64,000 nt of DNA from Hippophae tibetana (taxonomy: Eukaryota > Streptophyta > Magnoliopsida > Rosales > Elaeagnaceae): contig CM072807.1 of the NCBI GenBank assembly GCA_037013495.1, forward strand, positions 12,961,001-13,025,000. Reading direction: 5' to 3'. Shown in pieces: positions 10,205 through 23,199 of the stretch. The translations under genes were made by a program, and so were the position numbers. The stretch's first letter is position 1. Every line of letters starts with the position of its first letter. A model generated the notes under the pieces. That model was given only the letters and a program-made list of their open reading frames with translations. It was not told where the DNA came from and ran no database searches.

Positions 10205-11976
10205 TGTAAGTCTTGTTATACTTGTGTCTATGTATTGGCTTCTCGTGTATAAAATATGGTGTTTGTTTTATTTTTACTTATGTATTTTTCTTCTTTTGTG
10301 TAAGGTTGGTTACTATAGATTAGTAATTCACATACGTACATGGTTAGATACACTTTGTATGCGAGCATGTTTACACTTGCCATAGGGTTGGTTTTCATAC
10401 TATGCATGCTACATAGAGTATTAATTTTTGGCAAGAGAGCATGTGAGTGAGTTGACATTGTTACTTGTGTTTTTGTTTCATTTTGGGTGAGGGTATTTAT
10501 GGAATCTAGTCGACATTTTTTGGAAATGAAAAAAATATTTTTTTAGCACCTTTCCACCAAGCTTGCAACCACCTTTTCCACCACATTTGGTAAGGTGGCA
10601 AGCGAGGTGGTCATCTGAGGCTCTATAAATACCCTCAATTTCTTCTTGCTTGATATCTAAAAGAATGCAACAGAGCTTTATCAAATTAACATCTTTTTTT
10701 TTAATCGATAATACCTTGAGTGTTGTTTGGTATTAGTAATTTGTGAGTGTATGGTAAAAATTGTACTCATGAGTTGTGAGTACTTGAGATAGTGTTTGCT
10801 ATTTATTCTAAAATAGATTTCTTAAGTTATGAGTGCTTAAGACTATTTTATCGATGTTGCAAGATCTTCTTTGTTAGAGCGAGCTAAGTTAAATGCTTTG
10901 AATTCTCATATCTCTTATTGTGTGTAATAAGAAATAGGGTGTTCAAGTTTGAAGGTGGTCCTCAAGAGTGTGAGTTGTTACACTTCTGGTTACTGATCAC
11001 ACCATATTTGGTGGTATGGGCTTTGAAAGAGAGTTGAATTTGTGAGTAAAACTATATCTTTGTGGTAGTAGTAACTAAAAGTAGCAATACGTAATAAGGA
11101 TTTTATTTGTTTCAGAGTTGTAACTATTTTTATTGTTTAATGAATTGTTTATTGTTGAGTGGTGGCTTAAGAATGTTACCACATAGATAAGGTCTCTCTA
11201 TGGGTTTATCTCATTGTATCTGGTGTTGTGCATGCTATAATGTGTAGTTTGTACAATCAGAGTTTCAATGGTGTATATTTCTATATATTAATGTTTAAAC
11301 TCTGATTAAAAAGATTTCATTATTTATTGCCATCTTTCTGACTCTTGAATATTGCTTTTGCTTTATATTGTATGTTTATGATTATTTGTCAGGAGTTTAT
11401 CTTTCTATTGTTTGCTTAGTTTAGTTGAATCCTTAAGGAGTTAGTATTTCCTTAACCTGATTATGGATCGAGTCTTGGACTCCTTCTTTGTAGTCATGCA
11501 TGATTAGAATGTCTAGTAGTATAATCTCCCTTTTTATTTACATGCGAATTTGGTGTGAGTCTCTAAAGAGTGTGTATCTTTTTACCATGAAAGTGTACCA
11601 AGTGTTAGACTTTTTATTAGGGTTTGATATGTATGTTTGATTGTATGTTATGAAAGTACAATTATCATTTCCATGTATGCATGTTGCTGGTATGGATAGG
11701 AGCTTGTGAGGTATATCGCAATAGTGTGTATTTTGTAGATTGTTATTTTTGTATTTGTTAGTTGATTTTATTGTGTGTTGAATTGAGCATGTTTTGTACT
11801 TCCATTGAGTTAATTACTTAATTCACATTGTGAGACTGCTTGATTGAATTGATATATAGCTCATAAAAAGATTCAATGGGTTGGTGTTTCCACCCCTCAT
11901 CTAGGTCCATATTATCTTTTTGTGTTCAAAAAACAATTAACCTCCGTGTAATTATTCCTTCATATGAGAATCTTCA
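10205..11976 (+). repeat. 5' LTR of the long-LTR element
   Basis: Begins TGTAAGTCTTG and ends ATCTTCA, 1772 bp. It aligns over its whole length with 15481-17367, with many substitutions and indels, so the insertion is old. The promoter-like gctctataaatac is at 10621-10632, followed by a stretch conserved between both LTRs. Confidence 0.85.
10621..10632 (+). promoter_or_regulatory. TATA box of the 5' LTR
   Basis: ctctataaatac matches a TATA box and is preserved at the same place in the right LTR (15855-15865, ctctataaatat). It marks the probable U3/R transition. Confidence 0.6.
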
Positions 11977-11977
11977 A

Positions 11978-11990
11978 TTGGTATCAGAAC
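11978..11990 (+). other. Primer-binding site (initiator-Met tRNA type)
   Basis: ttggtatcagaac follows the LTR end after one base and matches the common plant PBS tggtatcagagc except at one position. Minus-strand cDNA synthesis would be primed here. Confidence 0.8.
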
Positions 11991-14900
11991 GGGTCACCAT
12001 TGTTTGGGCTTAATTTTCTAGATGCTTGATCCTAGAGCTCTATCTACACATGCACACACCTTGTATGTGTGTGTCCTTTGTCACCTATGGTGTGAGCTGT
12101 TGTTGTTCTATGAGGTTGTGTATCTCTATGAACTTTTGTTGTCTACATGTTCTCTGTTTTCTTGTTCATGCATGTCATTTTCTCTCTCTACTTCTTTTTC
12201 GTACATAGTATGTTAATTATCCTACTTGCTGTTATGCTTGACTGTTTGATGATTTACTTGTATTTCCCCTACTAGTTGTTTTGACATGCTCTTTTTGTTT
12301 GTTTTCCTTGCTTTTCGCTTACTTCTTCTTCTGTGGTTGTTTGCATAAGCATCATGTCATATGTTTTCATCATGTAGTGTCAAAGTTTTAGGATTTTCTT
12401 TCTATATTCTTATCATTCATATACCATGTCATATAGAATGCATCTCACATGTTTGACTAGGCTCTTCTTTTTTGTACCTAGTATGGTGCGTGTTAGCTCT
12501 TTATTAGTCTCTTGTTGATTTATCTTCCTCTTTTATCCAATCTTCCTTCTCTTATGCTTTAGATGAATCTTTTTGGAGAAAACTGAGGTGTGTTACTTTC
12601 TTGAGTACACGAGTGTTTTTCTATATTGTGCTTGTTTGGGTTTGCCTTGTGTATTTGTATTTCATATAGATTATCTACTTGTCTTTAGAACTCTTGACTT
12701 ACATGCATTGATGTGGCTAGACTTACTTGTTGAGTTGGCATTCTTGGTGTTTTTGTAGCATCTCTTATTTCTTCTCTATCTTAGGGATGACGTGGGTGTT
12801 GCCGATGATCTCTTTTTAGGCAACCATGTGCAATTTGTTGTCTTTTCTCTTTAGAGGTAACACTATATAGTTTGTGTTGATAACCTATCTTAATGTACAT
12901 CCTATATTTTTGGCATATGATCTCCTTTGAGGCCATCCTTGCCATCTTGCTTATTTATTGTATTTGACTTTTTAATGCTCTCTTTCTCTCTCTTCCCAAG
13001 ATCCTGTCCTACTATCCTTTTGCATGTAAAATGAATTTTATTGAAGTCATTGATGATATATGATGGACATGCTTTTGACTTGAATTGAAATATGGTTGTC
13101 TTGATATGTGTATTTATTGCATGTATGTATGGCTAAATTTTATTTTATTTTATTTAAAATGAACTATTTCTTACACATGTCTTAATTTTGTTATTTTGTA
13201 TGGATATTATTGAGAAGTTTGTGTGGATTTATTAGTTAAACAATTTGTATGTCTCTAACAACCTTTAGAATCCATGTTTAGTGTCTCATGAGGCCAAATC
13301 CTCTGTGCTCCTTAGATAGAAAGATGATTTAGGCCATATTTCAACAGTTTAATCTTTTTTCCCCTTATCTACTTATCCTCAGTTTCCCCTCTTGAGCCTT
13401 TATGTTGTATTTTCTTTTCTTTGCACCTACTAGCCTAGCTCAAATAATAAATCCCATTTACCTTAAACTCTTTTTATTGAGTTTCAACTTTGACTTGTCA
13501 AACTTTTTTGCTTTGGGATAGTTTGTATTACTCTTGAACTTAAAGAAAGAGTTTGAAAAGAAAAGAAGAGAAAAGAAAAAAATGGAGAAAAAGAAAAGGA
13601 GAAGGTTCTATAAATGAATGATAAATCGCTATTGAAAAAGATCCCTATTTTTGAAATTTGTATATGCTTCAAAATTGAGAAGTGCAAGGAAAATGTCCTA
13701 AGTTTTAAGGATTACCTCTTATGGTTATAAGCACTGTACTTAAAGTGAAAGTATGGTTGTCTAAAGGTGTGCCTTTGCTTAAATATTTTTTCTCTTCTAC
13801 CCAAAACTCAGCTTACTCTTACAAGCTCTAAAAGACCTATTGATTTCTTTTAAGCTTACAGTTACATTAGTGGAGAAAGGGACTACATATGGAACTATAA
13901 AGTTTGGTTCAATTTGAGTATATATTTCCATTTTCTTAATTTATATAAGCATTTCTTGATTTCATATTGACTAACCATGTTTAGCATAGCACCCACTGAG
14001 CATGAAATCAAATTTTTAGTCATACTCCTACTTGGATGCATCATGGTTTGATGACTATGTGAATGTTTACATTTAGTGCATTCTTTAATCAATATTCACT
14101 TGTATTCTTTGAACTTGCTCTATATAAATTCTCTTTAAATCTCTTTTTGCGTCTAGCTTTTATTTCTCATATAGAGATGTCCCTTTGAATTTCAACGTAA
14201 AAAAGGGAGAAAAGGTGCACAACTTTATGTTTATTACTATTATGTTGTTGTATAAGTTTAGAGAGTATGTTGCATAACATATTTATTGCTTCACATGCAT
14301 ACTTTGAGAGAGAGATGTATGTGTTATTTGCATGGTGTTAGGGGAGTCTTGTATTTGTTTGTCATCCTTTTTGTTTGTTCTATTTATAAGTTTATATTAT
14401 GCCATTGTGTTCTCGTGATGTTATCTTCTTCTTTACATCGCCTTGTATGAACCATTCACAAATAAGACTATTAGTATGACTTGTTGTATGTATTATTTAC
14501 AATCTCTTATTTCACGTGTCATCCTATATGTTTATCTGTATCCTTATTATAACGAGTTATTGTATGTTTATCGCTTATAGTTGATAGTCTAGTATTTTTC
14601 ATTGGAATGTATGATATATGTTTCTTTGGTAGATTGGGATGCCTTTTCATAAATGTTTGCACAGTATGGAGTGAGGTTATAGGATTGAATACATTCAAGT
14701 GTTGTTAGGGGATGATAGTTGAATCACTAGGAGTGTGCCAAGTTGGAAGATAGTTGGACTCTTAATCAACTCTTTTTTAGGGTTTCACTAACGCAATTAA
14801 CTGACGTTGATGTTTAAGGAAATATTGTTGAGTCACTAGGAGTTTGCCAACTTGAAAGATAGTTAGACTTCTAATCAACATCTTCTTTTAGATTCGTTGA

Positions 14901-15468
14901 CACATTTATATGCCATTGGTGTTTGATCGCTCATTTTGTTGATGTGTTATATGCATATTGCAAGGTATCTTATGCCCTCCTATAACACGTAGAGATGTGG
15001 GATTCTGTGCTATGTATTGCATTAGAGAGATGTTTTCTATCTACACTACTCCTGACTTGTCTATGCATTTAGATTGTTGTTCGTTACATTTTTTTACCTT
15101 GCTATTGTCTCTGTGTTATTCTTTGTATTTCTCGCTTAACTACATGTGTTGTTTTTTTATTGTGTTGCATGAATGTTAGGTGCACAACTTATGTTTGTTT
15201 GTGCATTTTGATTTCTTATTACATGGAGTGGTGAGTGTAATCTATACTGCATTATGTTTGTCTAATATACATATACTTAGGGGGAGTGTTGCATATGTTC
15301 AAGGAAGTTTGCATATTTGTGTTGCACATGGAGTAGGTGTGTCTTTTGGATTTTGGTATGTGTCGTTGTGTTGTTCATATGGACAAACAACTTTAGGACA
15401 TCTATATGATCATCTCGTATTTGATTAGTATATGCATTTAGTTGTGCATTGTTTTGACACAGAAAGCT
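11991..15468 (+). other. Non-coding interior of the long-LTR element
   Basis: About 3.5 kb of T- and G-rich plus-strand sequence. The longest frames (60-90 residues at 12022-12216, 14958-15179 and 15180-15428) show no conserved domain and read as biased low-complexity products. It also carries a 109-bp diverged tandem duplication. I see no pieces of a captured gene. Confidence 0.7.
14713..14930 (+). repeat. Diverged 109-bp tandem duplication within the element interior
   Basis: gaatcactaggagt at 14721 recurs as gagtcactaggagt at 14830, followed in both by tgccaa.ttg.aagatagtt.gact..taatcaac. The period is 109 bases with about 80-85 percent identity by eye. Confidence 0.8.
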
Positions 15469-15480
15469 AAAGGGGGAGAA
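15469..15480 (+). other. Polypurine tract of the long-LTR element
   Basis: aaagggggagaa lies immediately before the TGTAAG start of the right LTR; plus-strand cDNA synthesis would start here. Confidence 0.85.
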
Positions 15481-17367
15481 TGTAAGTTCCATTGTAGTCA
15501 TGTTTGTGTGTTGGTTTCCTGTGTGCAAAACATGGTGTCTATTCTATTCTTACTTAGTGTATTTTTCTTCCTCTATATAATTTTGGTCACTACGGATCAG
15601 TAATTTGCACACGCACACAGTTAGGTACACTTTGTATGCGAGCATGTTTATACACACCGTGTGATTGGTTTTTATAGTGTGCATGCTATGTGGAGTATTA
15701 CTTTTCAATGATTGAATGTGTCACTTGTATTTTTGTTTCATTTTGGGTACGGGTATTTGTGAAATCTACTTGAAAATTTTTTTAAACGAAAAATATTTTT
15801 TTAGCACCTCGCCACCACCTTTAGTAAGGTGGTTGGAAAGACGGCCTTCCAAGGCTCTATAAATATTCCCCATTTCTTCTTGCTTGGTATAAATAAAAAT
15901 GCAATAAAACTCTATCAAATTGACATCTCATTTTTCTGTTTTCGGATCACTAATACCTTGAGTGATGTTTAGTATTAGTGATTCGTGAGTATGTGAGCAA
16001 AACCATGCTTATGCGTTATGAATACTCGAGACTATGTTTGCTATTTAGTGCAAAATAGCTTTCTTAAGCTGTGAGTACTTAAGACTATTTTATCAATGTT
16101 GCGAGAACTTTTTTTATGAGAATTATCTAAATTAAATGCTTTGAATTCTCATATCTCTTGTTGTGTGCAATAAGAAATAGGGTGTTTGAGTTTGAAAGTG
16201 GTCCTTAAAAGTGTGAATTGTTACACTTTTGGTTACTGGCCTGTGGTTACTGATCACACCACATTTCATGGTGCATGCTTTGAAGTAGAGTTGGGTCCAT
16301 GAGTCAAACCAGGTTGTTGTGGTAGCAATAACCAAAAGTAGTAATAGGTAGTTTGGAGAGAGATCTCGGTTGATAGAGGTAATAGTGATTTTATTTCTTT
16401 CAGAGTTGTAACTATTTTTATTGTTTAATGAATTGTTTGCTATTGAGTGGCTGTCTTAAGCAACCCAGGGATGTTACCACATAGAGAGTGTCTCTATGTG
16501 GATTTACCTCGTTGTATCTGGTGTTTTGCATGCTATAGTGTGTGTTTTGTACAATCAAAATTTAAATGGTGTATGTTTCTACATACTAATGTTTAAACTT
16601 TGATTAAAAAGATTTTATTATTTATTGCCCACTTTCTAACTCTTGAATATTGTTTTTGCTTTATATTGTCAATGATTATTTGTCAGGTGTTTATCTCTCT
16701 ATTGTTTGCCTATTTGAGTTGAGTCCTTAAAGAGTTAGTATCTACTTAACCTGATTATGTATCGTGTCTTGGACTCCTTCTTTGTAGTCATGCATGATTA
16801 GATTGTCTATTATTATAATCTACCTTTTTATCTGTATATGAGTTTGGTATGTCTCTAAGAAGTCTGTATCTTCTTACTATGAAAGTATACCAGTTGTCAG
16901 ACTCTTTATTAGGGATTTCTATGTATGTTTGATTATATACTATAAAAATACAATCATTATTTACTGAACATGTTCTCATATACAAGGTCTTGAAGTGATT
17001 GAAAATCCTTTTAGCTTTTCAGTATGTATTTCTATATCAAAAGTTGTGTATTGTTTTCCATGTATACATATTGCTAGTTTGGACTGGAACATGTGAGGCA
17101 CACTGTTACTAATGTGTATTCTACAGATTGTTTTTGTGAATCTGCTAGTTGTTTTTATTGTATGTTGAATTAAGCATGTTGTTTTATACTTCCACTGAGT
17201 TAATTGCTTAATTCACATTATGAGGCCTACTTGGACGAATTGATATGAAGCTTGCTAAGTGATTCCATGGGTTGGTGTTTATTCCCCTAATCTAGGTCCC
17301 ATATTCATATTTGAGGTAGAAGAACAATTGACCTTCGTGTAATAGTTCCTTCATATCGAAATCTTCA
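15481..17367 (+). repeat. 3' LTR of the long-LTR element
   Basis: Begins TGTAAGTTCC and ends ATCTTCA, 1887 bp, about 115 bp longer than its partner. Extra segments include a stretch around 16345-16385 (gtttggagagagatctcgg) and one around 16965-17050 that the left copy lacks. These, with many substitutions, point to an old insertion. Confidence 0.85.
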
Positions 17368-17372
17368 ACTAT

Positions 17373-20300
17373 TGTCATTAATCTTTCAAAGTTTACATCT
17401 GATCATAATCTCATTCTATTAAACTTTACTAGATTTTGGGAGCTTTGTAAGAAAAGACCTTTCAAATTTATATAGATGTAGGTTAGGGATAATTCATGTT
17501 TAGAATGCACCCAAGAACAATGGAATATGGAACATAACTCTCAAGAATTTAGGCTTGCACAAAATTTTGAACATCTTTCCAAGCAACTCACTTTGTGAAA
17601 TAAAAATCATTTTGGGTTTATTCATGAAAAATTAAAGAATTTAGAGTCACAATTTAATTTTATTCAACTTTCTACCAAAATAATGAGCAGATATAGCTTG
17701 AAAAACTATTGTAGGAATAAATCAATGAACAAATTAAAAGATAAGAGGTAATATGGAAACAAAAGTCTAGAGAATTATGGCTACCCAAGGGAGACATGAT
17801 TACAAAAAAATTTCACACTTCAACTGTTATCAGAAAAAGACAAAATTTTATTTTTTTGTTAATGATTGATGATGGTTTGGCTATTTGGAATAGAGATAGT
17901 ATTGGGAAAACATTCTTGGATTTCTATACAAAAAAAATCTCTTTTCAAGGTCCAATCATATCCGTTGAAATAGATGAGTTGTTTCCTTCAATAATCTCTA
18001 AAGAACAGAATGCTTTCGTTCCTAATTTATCATCCCCTAATGAAATTAAAGAAGCCCTATAGAATATATACCCTTTAAAAGCTCCTGGGCGAGAGAGGTT
18101 TCTTGTAATTTTTTTTAAAAGTTTCCATAAAATTGGGGATCAAGTTGTTTCAAATGTTCAAAATTTCTTTATTAAAGAGGAGTTACTGCTTAGTTGGAAC
18201 CACACATTTATAACTTTAATCTCTAGAGTTAATATCCCTTGAAGTGTTTTTGATATAGACCAATCAACCTATACAATGTCAGTTACAAGATTATAGCTAG
18301 AATTTTGGTCAAATGATTAAGAAAATATCTAAAAGTCATATCCCTCCTCATCAAGTAGCTTTTATTCCTAGTTGTAGATGGATTGCAGAGAACACCTTAA
18401 TTGCTCAAGAAATTGCTTCGATTATATTCAAGAAAACAAGAGGAAAATGTGGACTAATGAGGATCAAATTGGATATGAGAAAAGCTTATGATATGGTTGA
18501 ATTTAATTTCTCAATGAAGATTTTAGATTATAAGGGTTTTTCAAAAAGGTATGTAGTCTGATCTACTAATGCATTTCTACTTAATATTTTTCATTCTTGC
18601 TTAATGGATCTTCTTATGGAGCTTTCTGCCCACATAAGGTTATAAGACAAGGTGATCCTTTATCTTCTTATCTTTTTTTATAGTCTTTAAATGTCTTTCA
18701 AGGCCTATAACCAAAGTAGAAAACCTAAATCAAGTGCATGGAATCAAAGTGACTAAACGAGTCCCCCATATTTCTCATCTTTTTAATGTATATGACATTG
18801 TCTACTTTCTTAATACCTCGTTAACCTACCAAGCTCAAATCTCTACTAACATGTAAATAAATAGATGAGAAGCTACTATCAAATATGTGGGCCATTTCTT
18901 ATCCATTAGTAGAAGTAAAAAAAAGTAGAGTTTAATAATCTTCTTCAAAAACTCGAAGCTAGATTACACAGTTGAGAATCTAAATTATTTTTGCAAGCTT
19001 GAAGAAGAACACTAATAAACTCTATTTTACAAACTATTCCCATTTGTTCTATGAACACTTTTAAATTTTCAATTATTTTATGTGATGCTGTAGATTCTAT
19101 AATGAAAAAATTATGGTGGAAAGGTAATACCAAATCTCAATAATTTTGTACTCTTATAAGTTGGGATTCTGTTTGAGGCCAAAATATGATAGATGTTTTG
19201 GTTTCTATAAAACTGAAGATTTCAACAAAGTCATGTTAACCAAAGCTACCTAGGAGTTGGTAATTCAAGTTGATAAACCATGGGTTAATGTCTTCAGCCA
19301 AAATTATCTAAAGCATAACTCATTCCTAAAAGTCAACAAAAAATCAAATGATTCAAGCGTTTGGAAAGGAGTGCTTTGGCCACAAGATCTAATTTAATAA
19401 AGGTAGGTACGGGAAATATTTATTATGGCATCATTATTGGGTATTTGGTCTTCCACAACACAACTTCCTCAAAGTTTAATTGAAAGAAGAATTTCATATA
19501 TCAATTTACAATAGGTAAAATCTATCTTTGATCTTTGCTTTTTGGAATAATCACTCGTTTTGAAACTATCAAAAATTGGTTTCACTTTTTAAGGAGGACA
19601 TCATGTCATACATTTTGAAACTTCAACCACTCGACCCCTCTGTTTCTAATCAAGTTCACTAGTATGGAATAGGAAAACACAAATTCTCTGTCAAATATAC
19701 TTGTTAAGTTACTATTCAATATAGATTCCAAAATCCTCATATCAATATTTGGAGGAAGATTTGAAAAGCTTCAATTCATGAAAGACATAAAATCTTATTT
19801 TGAAAAATAGCTAATAACTATTTAATCCTAAAAAAGAAACAAGGTGTTTTCATAACTGTTGAAAATTTAAACTGTCCTTTATGTGGAAAGGAAATAGAAG
19901 ATGTTGAACATCTTTTCATGATATGTGAACTCTTTAGATCTTAATAGTTTAGCTATAAATGGAACATTATCTGGAATTATCTTGAACATCAATTCCTACT
20001 TATCTTTCATTTTAAATCCTCCAACAAAATGGTTAACCAAAGAGATAGATCAAGACACTTTTACTCTTAATGTAGTTATCATGCTTGAACAAATCAGATG
20101 GTTACATAACAAAGTAGTACACAAAAACAAGACTATTGACCATTAACTTCAAATAAATAGATTTTTTTTAGAGAATTTATGGATTTTCTAAACTTCTTCG
20201 TAGCAAAAAGAAGAAGGAAACCATTTTGACTAGACTCCAATATTATCCCCATTTCTTTGAAACCTCCACCCCCAATTTCCGTTAAGATAAACTTTGATAC

Positions 20301-20640
20301 TAGACAACTCAAGTTTAGGTTTCATAGTCAAAGATCATTATGCAAGAATTATATAGTCTAGGATTGGTCATACTATTACTTTATCCAGTGAAAAAACATA
20401 AGTTGGTACTTTCTTTAGAGCTCTTCAATATATGTTAACTTAAAAAATCATAGCAATTTATATTGATGGAAATGCAATCAATGAATTTAATTATGAAAAT
20501 TAGTCTTTAATTGATTTGAATTCTCAACATATCCCCAAAAACTTAATTAAGCTTTTTAATAAATTTTTCATGCTGTGAGATAAATCTCTGAAGAATTTAA
20601 TATGCAGGTACAAAATTTGATTACTTGAATTTTGAATAAA
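17373..20640 (+). pseudogene. LINE reverse transcriptase, zf-RVT and RNase H (forward arm), degenerate
   Basis: The LINE resumes after the inserted element with the endonuclease end (FTSDHNLILLNF). Reverse transcriptase follows: EIKEAL..YPLKAPG near 18045-18090, HQVAFIPSCRWIAENTLIAQE (18350-18410), motif A KLDMRKAYDMVEF (18466-18504) and motif B IRQGDPLSSYLF (18643-18678). The catalytic YADD box is replaced by VYDIVYF near 18788, so the enzyme would be dead. A zinc-ribbon-like zf-RVT, C-x2-C...H-x4-C, is at 19873-19926. A decayed RNase H domain lies at about 20285-20480 (VKINFD, SLGFIVKDHYARII, FRALQYM, IYIDGNA). Stops and frameshifts occur throughout. The 3' end is placed by loss of similarity only. 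Confidence 0.85.
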
Positions 20641-23190
20641 TTTCTCTATTTTTACTTTAGCATATATATATTGTATTTATTGTCTAATTCTTTAAAATCA
20701 TATATCTTTATTAATATATGTTTAATTTTTTTTATAGATTTAGTTATATTTAAACTCAAATTAATCATAAATATTTTATTATATGTTTTATATTTCATTA
20801 AGTTATGTTTTTATTATTTTAAAACACTAATAAATTTTCTTTTATAAAAAATATTTAAACTATTTTTATAAATTCTAAAAATTTAAAATCTTTTAATTAT
20901 AATTTATTATTATTATTTCAAACTAATTTGTAACAATATTCTATTAATATTGCTCGGTATAAAATAATTATGTATTTTCAGAAAAAAAATATTATGTACT
21001 TATTGTAACATATATTTTATTTTTTCTACTTCACGTAAATGCTGTTTATTTGTTTTATTATTTATTAACTCAAAATTTTATTTTTCTTCCCATTATAAAA
21101 TATCTATTATTAGTTTAGTTTTATTCAACATTTTTTTCTTTAAAATAAAAATAAAAATTACTAAAAAAATAAAAAATATTTAAAATATCATTTATATCGT
21201 CGCTTTTTATTTGAGCCCTTTTGTTATATAGTAACTATCTCCCATATATTACTACAAATATTTTAAATTTAATTCAGGGACAAATTTTAAATTAAGGACG
21301 ATGAATAGCGTGGAGGTTCTTAACCCCATCCCACTCATTAACAATCCTTGATGAGAGCCAACTTAAGTTTGTATCATAATCCTTCGGCTAAACTAATAAA
21401 TTTACATGGTTTTAGTTTATCAATCTATAAATATAATATTAAATTATTATAAATATCATGAAAATATAATTATTTCTAATTTATGGTATTTTAATGTTAT
21501 ATTTATAACCAATAACATTACAAAATATCATTTATATTATACGAATAATATTTTTATAATACTTATAGTATTTCAATATTATATCTATAACGTGATAAAT
21601 TTAAATGATTTGTATTGAATCTAATTTTTGTTTTTATTGTGTTCACCGTTAAATTTGTTTATTTGAATTTTAAAATAGATTAACAAACGGTTGTAACAAA
21701 TAATATTAGAGATGTGGTATCCACTTGAGTACTTAAATTAGTTCTTCAAGAAATCAACATAACTTGTTAAATAGAATACGAGTTTTAACTTTAAAAAAAC
21801 TATCTTGAAATATGAATATAAGGTATATTTATAGGCTTATCAATGCCAATATTGTAATATGACATTATTTGTTACTATAAAATAATAGAAAAAAAATATT
21901 ACAGAAGTTCATTAGATTATTAATTGGTATTATTTTATCTTTTAAATTAGAAATTGTATTATTTATTTTCTTAATTTTATATAAAAAAAATCAATTAAAA
22001 AAATTATATTATTATAATGAATTTTACAAAATATTCATGTTTTAATTTTATTAATTATCACTATTTTTTTAATGTTTTATTAATTTTTAATTTTCATTAA
22101 AAATTAAAATATTTTTTAAAAATTTATTATTGATTATATATATTTTTAAATATTTTATGTTAATTTTTATTTTTATTAATATTAAAAATTTATATTTTAA
22201 ATTTTTTTAATTATTTAATAAAAATAATACAAATGACATAATTAAATTATTTATGTGCTTAAGAAAAAAAGGAAGAAGAAAAGGATTCGAGCTCTTCATA
22301 TGTGATATACTTTTTATTTCTTTCAATGTTAAGATTTTTTTTTATACAATAATACATTTACTCACGTACATATACTTACTAGATTTAAAATTCATATCTC
22401 AAAAAAGTCAAAACTCGCTGATTTAATTACACGTCATTGGCTAACAAACATCAATATAAACGATGTATTTATAAAATGTGTTAATTAATTCTACATATCA
22501 TAAAATTTATTATTTAATCTAATATATTTTATAAAAAAACTAAAAGATAATTTTTTTATTTAATTAATATTTCAAAATTTTATGATAAAATTTTATTATT
22601 TAATTAATTTTATGTTAAATATTTAATAATTTTTATGATAAATTATCAAAATATCATATTTATTCTTTCTCTATTTATCAATAAAATAATATATTAAAAA
22701 ATAATATTATTTTATTAAAAATATTAATAAAAATTAATTTTTGTTTCATTTTCTTGTAAAAATAAGTAAGTAAATGATTTTGTTTTTTGTTTTTTAATAA
22801 GTGATTAGATAATTCTCTTTCCTATAATAACTAGACTTTAAGCTTTTTTATGCAGACACCGATAACTTTACTCAAGAAAAAAAAAAAAAAAACGAACAAC
22901 TCTTTTTCAAAGTGAAACCATAATCGCAGCTGAAAAAAGATTTTTCTATGCGGGGACGGTAATGGACCAGATCCAGTCTTATTCAATCTCTTGTTTAAAA
23001 TATCTAGTATAATTTGATTTTTTTGATTGATTGATTGAGATCACAAAATGACCAACGAGTCCTCGGATAGAGGCTAAACTTTGTAAAAAAAAAAATTATT
23101 AAAAATGATTATTTATAATGTAATTTTTTTTAAATAAATAGTTATAAAAAATAAAAAAAAATATTGATACTTATTTTTGTCACATATGCT
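20641..23190. other. AT-rich intergenic DNA
   Basis: About 2.5 kb, almost pure A and T from 20640 to 22800, with only low-complexity frames. A slightly less AT-rich block at 21280-21370 (ending tgatgagagccaactta) and one at 22920-23060 stand out but match nothing I recognise. No gene is supported. Confidence 0.6.
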
Positions 23191-23199
23191 TCTTGTGAA

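Larger units (their letters stand above)
10205..17367 (+). mobile_element. Non-autonomous LTR retrotransposon with long LTRs and no recognisable coding region (LARD-like)
   Basis: Two diverged long direct repeats (10205-11976 and 15481-17367) both start TGTAAG and end ATCTTCA. A primer-binding site complementary to an initiator-Met tRNA type (ttggtatcagaac) lies just after the left LTR, and a polypurine tract (aaagggggagaa) just before the right one. The interior (11977-15480) has only short frames rich in Cys, Leu and Phe from T-rich DNA, with no gag, protease, RT or integrase motif. The flanks are gttat (10200-10204) and actat (17368-17372), a decayed 5-bp target duplication. Removing the element rejoins the LINE reading frame. 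It would depend on proteins from a related autonomous element. Confidence 0.85.
7416..20640 (+). mobile_element. Degenerate LINE with inverted 5' arm (twin-primed), carrying two nested insertions
   Basis: Minus-strand reading from 9838 down to 7416 gives, in order, the end of a DUF4283-type ORF1, a zinc knuckle and the first half of an apurinic endonuclease, up to the residues YVYIPPTI. Plus-strand reading from about 9863 gives the second half of the endonuclease (DKSLWHNL, GDLIDII, SKFTWCNNR), then reverse transcriptase, zf-RVT and RNase H. The inverted arm stops where the forward arm resumes, as expected when a second primer copies the 5' part of the RNA in reverse (twin priming). ORF1 is 5'-truncated. 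A CACTA element (8259-9229) and an LTR retrotransposon (10205-17367) were inserted later. Stops and frameshifts are frequent, so the element is dead. The 3' end is not sharp; I see no preserved poly(A) tail. Confidence 0.8.

Noticed and set aside
12022..15528. Short frames inside the long-LTR element, considered as gag or captured genes
   Set aside because: All are Cys/Leu/Phe/Ser-rich products of T-rich DNA, with no zinc knuckle, protease, RT or integrase motif.
20632..21618. Frames of about 70 residues in the AT-rich DNA after the LINE
   Set aside because: Ile/Leu/Tyr/Asn/Phe-rich translations expected from nearly pure A and T sequence.
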